From: Alcaligenaceae bacterium
GTDB taxonomy: Bacteria > Pseudomonadota > Gammaproteobacteria > Burkholderiales > Burkholderiaceae_B
Assembly: GCA_013416405.1 (NCBI GenBank)
Contig: JACCET010000004.1
Location: 296,308-360,307 of the forward strand
DNA length: 64,000 nucleotides
Direction: 5' to 3'
The translations under genes and the position numbers were made by a program. Positions 1-6,746 of this stretch are shown here, piece after piece. The notes beneath the pieces are model-generated. The model saw only the letters and a program-made list of their open reading frames with translations, was not told the origin of the DNA and made no database searches. Position 1 is the first letter of the stretch. The number at the start of each line of letters is the position of its first letter.

Positions 1-550
1 AAGAGCGTTGGAATACGTCGGCATAAAGCTCGTTCACGTATTTGGTTACCGCATAAGGCGACAAGGGCCGCCCGATCCGATCTTCGACCTTGGGCAAGGC
101 TTCGTGGTCGCCATAAGTCGAGCTGGATGCCGCATAAACAAAGGACTTGACCTCTGCGTCACGCGCCGCCACCAACATATTCAAAAATCCGTCGATATTC
201 ACACTATTCGTAGTGACGGGGTCTTTGAGTGAACGGGGCACCGAACCCAACGCAGCCTGATGCAGGACATGATCAACACCTTCGGCCGCCTGACGGCAGA
301 TATCGGCGTCGCGAATATCGCCCTCGATAAGGGTGAAATTGCTCCATTGTTGCGCGCTGACCGCTTTTTGGACTTCCTCGAGGTTATAGCGATGACCTGT
401 AGCGAAGTTATCGAGGCCCACCACCTTTTGCCCCAGCATCAGCAGCGCTTCCAGGAGATTGGACCCAATGAAACCTGCGCATCCGGTAACCAGCCACACC
501 TTGGGCTCGGTTTGCAGGTTTGCCGTGACTTCCTGATATCGTATGCTCAT
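1..550 (-). CDS. tviC: UDP-N-acetylhexosamine 4-epimerase (TviC/WbpP-like), 3' part outside window
   Basis: Partial gene: it starts at an ATG at 550 with an AGAGG ribosome site about 5 nt upstream and runs off the left edge, so about 183 N-terminal codons are visible. The extended SDR fold is clear: a Rossmann motif [14 protein letters not shown] near residue 21, then [30 protein letters not shown] and a SSTYGD segment before the edge. The [10 protein letters not shown] stretch and the roughly 15-residue N-terminal extension before the Rossmann motif are typical of WbpP/TviC/Gne enzymes, which interconvert UDP-GlcNAc and UDP-GalNAc (or their uronic acids). It follows a TviB-type dehydrogenase by 47 bp in the same direction, so the pair would supply UDP-HexNAcA sugars for a surface polysaccharide. 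The YxxxK catalytic motif appears as SPYAVTKY close to the edge. Substrate is inferred from family and neighbour. Confidence 0.88.
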   Translation of the reverse strand, partial: MSIRYQEVTANLQTEPKVWLVTGCAGFIGSNLLEALLMLGQKVVGLDNFATGHRYNLEEVQKAVSAQQWSNFTLIEGDIRDADICRQAAEGVDHVLHQAALGSVPRSLKDPVTTNSVNIDGFLNMLVAARDAEVKSFVYAASSSTYGDHEALPKVEDRIGRPLSPYAVTKYVNELYADVFQRS

Positions 551-597
551 ATAAACCTCTCGTAATTCAACAAACCAACAAGCTGTGCAGCCAGGTT

Positions 598-1872
598 TTA
601 AAGGCGTAAATCGGCCTCGTCGGCTGACAGCACATACTTGAGGTCGTACAACACGTGCTCTGGTTTGCCCAGCGCATGAATGGCCTGGCTGCCCATGGCA
701 ACGAACTGCTCGTGCGCAACGGCCAGAATAATGGCGTCATACGCACCGGCCGCGGGGCTGGCGACCAGGTCAATGTCGTATTCATGGCGCGCCTCTTGGG
801 CGTCGACCCAGGGGTCGTACACATCGACGTCTATGCTGTACTCACCCAGTTCCCGAACAATATCGACAATACGGGTATTGCGCAGGTCGGGGCAGTTTTC
901 CTTGAAGGCCAGGCCCATAAGCAGCACTCGCGAACCCTGCACCTGTATGCATCGTTGCGTCATGCCTTTGACCAGCTGCGACACCACATAGCCGCCCATG
1001 GAGTCATTCAGGCGCCGTCCGGCCAGAATGATTTCGGGGTGATAGCCTATGGATTGCGCCTTGTGCGTCAGATAGTAGGGATCCACGCCTATGCAGTGCC
1101 CGCCAACCAGGCCAGGACGAAACGGCAGGAAATTCCATTTGGTGCCGGCGGCCTCGAGCACGGCCTGCGTATCAATGCCCAGCCTGTTGAAAATAAGCGC
1201 CAGTTCGTTAATCAGGGCGATATTGACATCGCGCTGCGTATTTTCAATAACCTTGGCCGCTTCAGCCACTCGGATAGAAGGCGCTTTGTGTGTACCGGCC
1301 ACAATGATCTGGCCGTACAGCTCATCGATCAGATCTGCCACTTCCGGTGTAGACCCCGAAGTGACTTTTTTAATGGTGGACACGCGATGCGCCTTGTCGC
1401 CCGGATTGATGCGTTCGGGGCTATAGCCGGCGAAAAAGTCTTCGTTGAACCGCAAACCCGAAACGCGCTCTAGTACCGGCACGCATTCTTCTTCGGTGGC
1501 GCCAGGATAAACCGTTGATTCATAGATCACGATATCACCGCGCTTGAGCACCTTGCCTATGGTTTCGCTGGCGCGCACCAAAGGTGTTAGGTCGGGCTGC
1601 TTGTATTGATCGATAGGCGTAGGCACGGTCACGACAAACACATTGGCCTGTGCCAAGTGCTCGGCTTCGTTGCTGAAGCTAAGTTGATTCGCTTCGGCAA
1701 GCTCGGCGGCATCCACCTCAAGGGTGTGATCTCGTCCTTCTTTCAGTTCGGCCACCCGTTTGGGATTAATGTCGAATCCCAATACCGATCGTTTCTTACC
1801 GAACTCGACTGCCAGAGGCAGGCCCACGTAGCCCAAGCCGACTACCGCAAGTTTCACATCCTGAATTTGCAA
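598..1872 (-). CDS. tviB: UDP-N-acetyl-D-glucosamine/galactosamine 6-dehydrogenase (TviB/WbpO-like)
   Basis: NAD-dependent UDP-sugar dehydrogenase that oxidises C6 of UDP-HexNAc to the uronic acid for polysaccharide synthesis in the cytoplasm. Visible: an N-terminal Rossmann motif [15 protein letters not shown], a PTPI motif, YESTVYPG, the central-helix lysine region, the catalytic-cysteine motif [12 protein letters not shown], and a C-terminal domain with [14 protein letters not shown]. Family length is about 425 aa. I place the start at a TTG (1872-1870) giving [17 protein letters not shown], which matches the family N-terminus and has GGGAG 7 nt upstream (1880-1884). An in-frame ATG at 1932 would add 20 unusual residues and overlap the previous gene. 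It lies 43 bp after the WecA-like transferase and 47 bp before the epimerase, so these are probably one operon. Exact substrate (GlcNAc or GalNAc) cannot be settled from sequence. Confidence 0.92.
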   Translation of the reverse strand: MQIQDVKLAVVGLGYVGLPLAVEFGKKRSVLGFDINPKRVAELKEGRDHTLEVDAAELAEANQLSFSNEAEHLAQANVFVVTVPTPIDQYKQPDLTPLVRASETIGKVLKRGDIVIYESTVYPGATEEECVPVLERVSGLRFNEDFFAGYSPERINPGDKAHRVSTIKKVTSGSTPEVADLIDELYGQIIVAGTHKAPSIRVAEAAKVIENTQRDVNIALINELALIFNRLGIDTQAVLEAAGTKWNFLPFRPGLVGGHCIGVDPYYLTHKAQSIGYHPEIILAGRRLNDSMGGYVVSQLVKGMTQRCIQVQGSRVLLMGLAFKENCPDLRNTRIVDIVRELGEYSIDVDVYDPWVDAQEARHEYDIDLVASPAAGAYDAIILAVAHEQFVAMGSQAIHALGKPEHVLYDLKYVLSADEADLRL

Positions 1873-1915
1873 GTTGAATCTCCCGCGCAAGGCGCTCACG
1901 ATTAAGTTGATTTTA

Positions 1916-3055
1916 CTATTTGCGATGATCATTGCGACCCAACGAAGGCAGCAACAACCACGATGGACGGCGCCACGAAACCAGGCGGGAATACAGCCAA
2001 AGGTAAGCGGACGAAAAAGCCACCAGGCTTGCGCACAGTATCCAGGCGTTATCCCACCAAATCGTTGCCGGAACCAGGCCGATCAGCGCCAGAACCCACA
2101 GATAGGGCGACGTCATGGCATTACATAGCGCCGGTACGGCGTGCCGACGATCACGGCTGAACGTCACACGAACCAGACGCCGGAAAACCAGTTGATGCAA
2201 ATGCAGCGCATCGGGCTGATCGACCGGCGTGCCGCGCTTGAAGCGACGACGCCAAATTGAAAACAAGGTTTCGAAAACCGGGTAAAACAAGACAGCCAGC
2301 GCGTAAAACGGTGAGACACTGGGATTGCGTACCACCAGTTGCACGGCCAGTTCAGCCAGCATGAAACCCAGGAAATAAGCCCCGCCATCGCCCAGAAAAA
2401 CGCGACCGAAAGGAAAATTCCACACCAGAAAGCCCAGCGTGGCAGACGCCAGTGCGGTTGAAATAAGGAAAATAGGAATATCCTGAACCTGCAAGGCAAC
2501 CAGAGCCAGCGACAAAGCCATAAGCGTGGCTATCATGCCTGCCAGGCCATTCATACCGTCAACAATATTCAGTGCGTGCGTGCATCCGCCCACCGCTATC
2601 ATGGTGAACAGCAAAGATACCGGCCAGAACGACAAGATGGTGTCGGCCCACGACAAACCCACACGAGAGACGCCGCCCAGCAGCCACCAGGCAATTGCGG
2701 CCGACAGAAAGGCCGCCAGCAAGCGCTTGCCCGCCCCTACATCCTTGGTGATATCTTCAAGCAGGCCGGCCACGAACACGGGCATCGCCGCAATGAACAA
2801 TACTGGCCACAGCCAGGTCAAGGTCATGTTGCTGGGCCCAAGCACCAACAAACCCGCCAGACTGCCCGCCACGACGGCCAGTCCGCCAACACGCGGCGCA
2901 GCACGCGAATGAGACGCCTGCGGCTTATTTAAATCATTGTCTCCGGTAAATACACCGTGCCAGCGCTCCGAGGCGACAATCAAGCCGCCCACCGAGAAGG
3001 CTACAACACAAATATAAAACCAGGTAAAAGATTCCCAGAGAGGAGAAGAAATCAC
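1916..3055 (-). CDS. WecA/MraY-family undecaprenyl-phosphate glycosyl-1-phosphate transferase
   Basis: Polytopic inner-membrane enzyme of glycosyltransferase family 4, expected to transfer a sugar-1-phosphate from a UDP-sugar to undecaprenyl phosphate and so start a lipid-linked glycan. About ten hydrophobic segments span the 379 residues. Family motifs are present: PRVGGLAV near residue 55, [11 protein letters not shown] near 98 (Glu-Asp where classical WecA has Asp-Asp), [12 protein letters not shown] near 165, [12 protein letters not shown] near 220, and HLHQLVFRR in a late cytoplasmic loop (HxHH in WecA). The ED variant recurs in WbpL-like members, so I do not read it as inactivation. The start is GTG at 3055 with AGGGA just upstream. 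It heads the minus-strand polysaccharide genes, before the TviB-like dehydrogenase. The sugar transferred is unknown. Confidence 0.85.
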   Translation of the reverse strand: MISSPLWESFTWFYICVVAFSVGGLIVASERWHGVFTGDNDLNKPQASHSRAAPRVGGLAVVAGSLAGLLVLGPSNMTLTWLWPVLFIAAMPVFVAGLLEDITKDVGAGKRLLAAFLSAAIAWWLLGGVSRVGLSWADTILSFWPVSLLFTMIAVGGCTHALNIVDGMNGLAGMIATLMALSLALVALQVQDIPIFLISTALASATLGFLVWNFPFGRVFLGDGGAYFLGFMLAELAVQLVVRNPSVSPFYALAVLFYPVFETLFSIWRRRFKRGTPVDQPDALHLHQLVFRRLVRVTFSRDRRHAVPALCNAMTSPYLWVLALIGLVPATIWWDNAWILCASLVAFSSAYLWLYSRLVSWRRPSWLLLPSLGRNDHRK

Positions 3056-3213
3056 ACGATCCCTATGAACAATAAATGCATTGATATTATGTGCTGTGCC
3101 TGTAAGCAGACTGCTCCAATGGCAGTAACAAATTACGTCTAACGTATCTTTTTGCTACACGAATCCTCGCCCTGCAGCGCATACGCAACTGTAGGATATA
3201 AAGTGGAAAAAAG

Positions 3214-3369
3214 GCAAAAAAAAACCCGAGATCGTGAGATCTCGGGTTAAATCCACCAAAGGAGGAGGGTGGAGGAGACAACCTTGGCATGCCGGGCTAC
3301 GAAAGCTGTTGAAGCTTGAGCCTGTGTGATCAAGGGTTTTCCCTTTGCAATCACGTTTCGACATCCGAT
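3214..3369 (-). ncRNA. candidate small regulatory RNA with CUCCUCC loop
   Basis: A promoter 7 nt upstream and a perfect intrinsic terminator bound a transcript of about 155 nt lying between coq7 and the polysaccharide genes. Read 5' to 3' the RNA folds into a 5' stem (GUGAU/AUCAC enclosing AAGGG/CCCUU with an AAAA loop), a UCCACC/GGUGGA hairpin (3252-3273) whose 10-nt loop is CUCCUCCUUU, a further unpaired CUCCUCC just before it, and the terminator. Exposed C-rich CUCCUCC loops can pair with Shine-Dalgarno sequences and are known from several trans-acting sRNA families. The only ORFs across it run into the terminator and look random, so I favour RNA over peptide. I do not recognise the family; function is inference. 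Confidence 0.62.
3223..3248 (-). terminator. intrinsic terminator (11-bp perfect stem, U tract)
   Basis: AACCCGAGATC (3223-3233), loop GTGA, GATCTCGGGTT (3238-3248) forms an 11-bp perfect hairpin. On the minus strand it is followed by an uninterrupted T run (the A run around 3216-3224 on the plus strand), a textbook Rho-independent terminator for the sRNA and for any read-through from coq7. Confidence 0.92.
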
Positions 3370-3375
3370 AACTAA

Positions 3376-3404
3376 ATTGTATATAAACCGATTGTGCGTT
3401 GCAA
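3376..3404 (-). promoter_or_regulatory. sigma-70 promoter of the candidate sRNA
   Basis: On the minus strand, TTGCAA (3404-3399) and TACAAT (3381-3376) are separated by exactly 17 nt within AT-rich DNA. This predicts a start near 3369 and a transcript that reaches the terminator about 150 nt later. Confidence 0.65.
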
Positions 3405-3537
3405 GATAAATAAGCTAGAAAACTGTAACCAAGCATGTTTTGTCGTTTTTTTAATACGACATGAAGCACAAAAGCGAGTTGGCGTATTTAATCGTTAACC
3501 CTAGCGCCTTATATTGTTACAAATTTAAGGCCTAGCT

Positions 3538-4227
3538 TCAGATGCGATAGGCGGTCGTTGTCATGATCTTGGACATAAACCGCATGGCAAGCTGTACCGG
3601 CTTACCCAGCTTTTCTGCACCATGGGTCTCGGCAGTCGTACGGTGACTGATTTCGTCATCGCGCATTTGAGTGACTATGCTGCGTGAACGCCCATCGGCC
3701 AAGGGCAGATCGGCAAGATGCTTGTCAAGATGCTGCTCTACCTGCCTCTCGGTTTCCGCCATGAAACCGAGATTTCTGGCGACCCCTGCCCGGCTGGCCA
3801 ATACGCCCAGCGAAAACGAGCCGACATACCAAAGAGGATTCAACAGACTGGGACGGCTGTTCAGCTCGGTTAGGCGATCACGGCACCAGACCAGATGATC
3901 GACCTCTTCAGTTGCCGCCTGATGCAGCACAGCCTCAATTGATGCATCGCGACAAAACAGAGCCTGGCCGCGATATAAAGCCTGAGCGCATATTTCGCCC
4001 ACATGGTTTACCCGCATGAGGCCGGCCACGTGTTTTTGTTCGGCAGGCGTCAGCTCTTCAGCATTGACAGCCAGCGACTTACGGGCGCCTGCGGGGTTGG
4101 CACGGCCGGCCTGCACCGAACCATCGAGTACCCGCACGGCACGACCAGCTTCGGCCAAGGCACGATCCAGCACCCCCATGCGACGCGTGAATCGTGGCGC
4201 TTGCAAAGTTGAATTCGAGCTGCTCAT
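3538..4227 (-). CDS. coq7: COQ7-type demethoxyubiquinone hydroxylase
   Basis: Di-iron, O2-dependent monooxygenase that hydroxylates 2-polyprenyl-3-methyl-6-methoxy-1,4-benzoquinol in ubiquinone biosynthesis. The ferritin-like iron ligands are visible: MRVNHVGEICAQALYRGQ (Glu, and His in the first motif), ATEEVDHLVWCRDR (ExxH), the central GFMAETERQVEQHLDKHL, and MRDDEISHRTTAETHGAEKL (ExxH). The start used is the ATG at 4227 (MSSSNSTLQAP), preceded by AAGGAAG at 4233-4239, giving 229 aa. A longer in-frame reading to 4302 would overlap the upstream gene. It starts 32 bp after the stop of the membrane protein in the oxidase operon, so ubiquinone hydroxylation may be co-transcribed with a terminal oxidase. 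That link is inference from spacing. Confidence 0.93.
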   Translation of the reverse strand: MSSSNSTLQAPRFTRRMGVLDRALAEAGRAVRVLDGSVQAGRANPAGARKSLAVNAEELTPAEQKHVAGLMRVNHVGEICAQALYRGQALFCRDASIEAVLHQAATEEVDHLVWCRDRLTELNSRPSLLNPLWYVGSFSLGVLASRAGVARNLGFMAETERQVEQHLDKHLADLPLADGRSRSIVTQMRDDEISHRTTAETHGAEKLGKPVQLAMRFMSKIMTTTAYRI

Positions 4228-4259
4228 AAAGTCTTCCTTGAGTATTGCATGATCAGTAT

Positions 4260-4877
4260 CTATTTTGACACCAAACGGCGCAGCCGGGTCCTTTCGATCC
4301 ACAGCCAGGCCACGGGCACAGCGACAGCCAGTATTACCAGGCCCTTGCCCGCCATTTCCTGGTCACCCAGCAAATATGCATTGCACAAGCGGCTGGTGTC
4401 CTCTTGGTAAACCAGGCCCACCACCGCCATCATCCAGGAAAAATTACCCAGAAAAAACAGCGTGACGACGCTGTTGGCGCGACGCAGCGCATCGAACAGC
4501 ACCATGCCGGTGATAAAGAGTCCTGCGTATTTTCCAAAGGCTGCTGTCTGCAGCAGCAAGACATCATCAAGAGACTTGGGAATCATCCAATAGGACGACA
4601 CCAGTATGCCCAACAGCAAACCCGGTACGCCATGCTCATTGTATTTTGCCCAAATCCGCCCTGCCTTCTTCCAGAATCCGACTCTGACCCATAGGCTACT
4701 GCACAAAGCAGCACCCGCGGCCATGCCGGCAAACAGAATCAAGGGAATATGCATAAGCATATGCATGGCCATGCTGCGTGTCAGGGCAGCATTGAATACC
4801 ATGGCCAGAACCAACAAGGCTGCACTCATGCCGGCGTACGCCAAAGACCCGTGCAAATAACGCAAAATCCCGCTCAT
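4260..4877 (-). CDS. polytopic membrane protein of the oxidase operon, unknown function
   Basis: A 205-aa hydrophobic protein with about six predicted membrane helices. I recognise no named family with certainty. The second helix region MAMHMLMHIPLILFAGMAAG contains closely spaced His and Met residues resembling the metal-rich helix of CtaG-like (caa3 assembly) membrane proteins, and another His lies in YLHGSLAY near the N-terminus. Its ATG overlaps the SCO gene stop by 4 bp (4874-4877), so the two are translationally coupled. A copper-handling or oxidase-assembly role is therefore plausible but inferred only from context. Confidence 0.72.
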   Translation of the reverse strand: MSGILRYLHGSLAYAGMSAALLVLAMVFNAALTRSMAMHMLMHIPLILFAGMAAGAALCSSLWVRVGFWKKAGRIWAKYNEHGVPGLLLGILVSSYWMIPKSLDDVLLLQTAAFGKYAGLFITGMVLFDALRRANSVVTLFFLGNFSWMMAVVGLVYQEDTSRLCNAYLLGDQEMAGKGLVILAVAVPVAWLWIERTRLRRLVSK

Positions 4878-5485
4878 TGCGATATCTCCGCTACGTAGTC
4901 CAAGAGACGTTCGGCGTTTCCCAGATCCACAATACGCTGCAAACGGCCATCAGGCGTCACCAAGTGATAAGCAGCGTTATGCACAAACTGCTTCATGGGA
5001 GCCGGTACGACCACAATATCGAAAGCATCCAGCACCGCTGTACGTTGAGCAGCATCAGGCATTCCGGCAAACTGCCATACCGACGGATCGGCGCTCATGC
5101 TTTGCGCATAGCTTGCCAACTGCGCAGGCTTGTCTGCCGGATCAAAGCTGATGCTTAATAAATACACCTTGTCCTGCAGCCCACGGCGTACGATCAAGGC
5201 CTGCAATTGCTGCAGCTCCGAGCCCATGGCCAAGCACACGGAAAAGCAACGTGTGTACATAAAGTTGACCACAGCCACGCGCCCATCACTACTTAGCCCC
5301 TGCCGCAGCGTCGTGGCCCTACCGTCTGCGGTCTGCAATACCGCATCAGGCAAACTGCGCGGATCGCGCAGGACATCCGCCCGACGGGCTTGCTCGGTGG
5401 TGAGCACAGTAAAGCCATCGGTCTGAAGATAGATAATCCCGGTACCCGCGCCAGCCACCAGCAACACCATCAACAGCATACGCAT
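4874..5485 (-). CDS. SCO1/SenC family copper chaperone
   Basis: Membrane-anchored thioredoxin-fold protein that delivers copper to, or reduces, the copper site of haem-copper oxidases. It has one N-terminal hydrophobic anchor (residues about 2-20) and the defining CxxxC motif in NFMYTRCFSVCLAMGSEL, with the third copper ligand His in KQFVHNAAYHLVTPDG. Length 203 aa is normal. It follows the monoheme cytochrome gene by 20 bp and overlaps the next membrane-protein gene by 4 bp. The canonical SCO partner is Cu-A, but SCO (SenC/PrrC) proteins also serve cbb3-type oxidases, which have only Cu-B, and that fits this operon. Confidence 0.88.
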   Translation of the reverse strand: MRMLLMVLLVAGAGTGIIYLQTDGFTVLTTEQARRADVLRDPRSLPDAVLQTADGRATTLRQGLSSDGRVAVVNFMYTRCFSVCLAMGSELQQLQALIVRRGLQDKVYLLSISFDPADKPAQLASYAQSMSADPSVWQFAGMPDAAQRTAVLDAFDIVVVPAPMKQFVHNAAYHLVTPDGRLQRIVDLGNAERLLDYVAEISQ

Positions 5486-5505
5486 ATCTATTGGCCTTGC
5501 AGCCC

Positions 5506-6102
5506 CTATTTCAGTCCTGCCAAGTCTGCATCACCGTTCCAGGGCTCGGCATGGTCGGCCGTCGCCTTGCGCTCGGCGGCTACCGTCGCGGCATCCACAG
5601 GTTCGGCAGTGTTGCCAAAATTGCCGCGTATATGACTGACCACGGCAGCCAGCTGGGCGTCGTCAAGCTTGTCTTTGAACATAGGCATCATCCCGTTGTA
5701 CTGGGCGCCCTTCACGGTAAGCGGACCGGTCACGCCATGCAACACAATCTGAATCGTCAAGGCTGCCTTGCCATTCACCCACTCGGATCCGGCCAACGGA
5801 GGAAACACCCCAGGCAGTCCCTGGCCTGTGGCCTGGTGACAGGCCACACACTGAGCCGCATAGATCTGCGCACCGTCAACGGTGCCACCGGTGCTGGCTA
5901 CAGCCACCTTGAAATCCTGGGCAGTACGGCGGTCGCCGTACGCAGGTGGATTGGTTTGATGGGTAGTCCAGATATAGCCTATGGCCCAGATAAACAGTGC
6001 ACTGACAATAAGTATCACCAGCCAGGGAACGGGCCGATTACCCTCGTAAGGTTCGGGCTGCTCCCTTTGCTGTGCTTGATCTTGCTTGCTGCGATCAGAC
6101 AT
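5506..6102 (-). CDS. membrane-anchored monoheme cytochrome c in the CcoP position
   Basis: A 198-aa protein with a cytoplasmic charged N-terminus, one membrane helix (about 27-47) and a single periplasmic cytochrome c domain: haem motif CVACH near residue 85, GLPGVFPPLAGSEWV, and the axial Met in the YNGMMPMF segment. Normal CcoP is about 300 aa with two CxxCH motifs, so this is a one-heme counterpart sitting third in the ccoN-ccoO order. It would pass electrons to the CcoO/CcoN core. It lies 44 bp after ccoO and 20 bp before the SCO gene. The alternative, that it is an independent cytochrome rather than a CcoP homologue, cannot be excluded. Confidence 0.85.
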   Translation of the reverse strand: MSDRSKQDQAQQREQPEPYEGNRPVPWLVILIVSALFIWAIGYIWTTHQTNPPAYGDRRTAQDFKVAVASTGGTVDGAQIYAAQCVACHQATGQGLPGVFPPLAGSEWVNGKAALTIQIVLHGVTGPLTVKGAQYNGMMPMFKDKLDDAQLAAVVSHIRGNFGNTAEPVDAATVAAERKATADHAEPWNGDADLAGLK

Positions 6103-6146
6103 TTTGTACTCCTGCTGCTTGCTCGGTCTTAGGTTTCATCACGGTT

Positions 6147-6746
6147 CTAGCGAGCATCCGCAGGTGGCGGCTTGACGGGGTAAGTACGATCCAGGGCAAG
6201 CAAATACTGCACCAGATCCAGTGCCTCGGGGCTGGCCACCACTACCTGTCCCACCGGCGCGTAGCCGGGCGGCAGGTTAACGACCTTGTCACCCTCTTGC
6301 GCTTTGTCCTTGACCTCGAACATATACGGATAAGCCGGCATGATGCTGCCTGGTGTATAGGCGCGCGGCTGATACAGATGCCCCAGATTCCAATCCACAC
6401 TGGGCTGGCGTGCTCCGATATTGAGCAGATCGGGGCCGGTGCGCATGGTGCCCAATAAATGCGGATTGTCGTAGTAATAGTCACCAGCTACGGGGGCACG
6501 CCCCCAGCCGCGCTTGAAATCAGGCGCCTGTGACTGAGCTCTGGGTTGCTGGGTATGGCAATACACACAACCATTTTCTATGTACTGATGGCGACCGCGC
6601 AGCTGCGCCGAGGTATAGGGTTTCAGACCCTCAGATGGTTGCACATCCGACAATTGCAAATAGGGCACGATCACCAGGGTTGACGTGGCCAACGCCAGTG
6701 TGACCATGGCTCCGCCCAGTAGCTTGTATTCGCTTTCCATGCTCAA
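6147..6746 (-). CDS. ccoO: cbb3-type cytochrome c oxidase subunit II (CcoO)
   Basis: Membrane-anchored monoheme cytochrome c subunit. It has one N-terminal helix (about 10-32), haem motif CVYCHTQQ near residue 60, the family segment DYYYDNPHLLGTMRTGPDLLNIG, and the axial methionine in GSIMPAYPYMF. Length 199 aa is typical. Its ATG overlaps the ccoN stop by 4 bp (6743-6746), as expected for stoichiometric translation of the two core subunits. Confidence 0.94.
   Translation of the reverse strand: MSMESEYKLLGGAMVTLALATSTLVIVPYLQLSDVQPSEGLKPYTSAQLRGRHQYIENGCVYCHTQQPRAQSQAPDFKRGWGRAPVAGDYYYDNPHLLGTMRTGPDLLNIGARQPSVDWNLGHLYQPRAYTPGSIMPAYPYMFEVKDKAQEGDKVVNLPPGYAPVGQVVVASPEALDLVQYLLALDRTYPVKPPPADAR

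Larger units (their letters stand above)
3056..3537. other. 482-bp intergenic region with sRNA, terminator and leader sequence
   Basis: No credible protein gene lies here. From right to left it holds the untranslated tail of the coq7 transcript (3405-3537), a strong minus-strand promoter (3376-3404), a probable small RNA (3214-3369) ending in a perfect intrinsic terminator, and an AT-rich stretch (3056-3213) upstream of the polysaccharide operon that presumably holds its promoter, although I could not pick a convincing -35/-10 pair. A weak hairpin (GTCGT/ACGAC with an A-rich loop, about 3440-3460) lies after coq7 but lacks a U tract. Confidence 0.6.

Noticed and set aside
2717..2752. Loss of function of the WecA-like transferase from the Glu-Asp variant of the DD motif
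   Set aside because: The rest of the motif set is intact and ED variants recur in WbpL-like members, so I treat it as a subgroup feature.
3155..3469. 104-codon minus-strand ORF over the sRNA region
   Set aside because: It starts upstream of the predicted promoter and reads through the intrinsic terminator; the product looks random. A shorter ORF from within the transcript also runs into the terminator.
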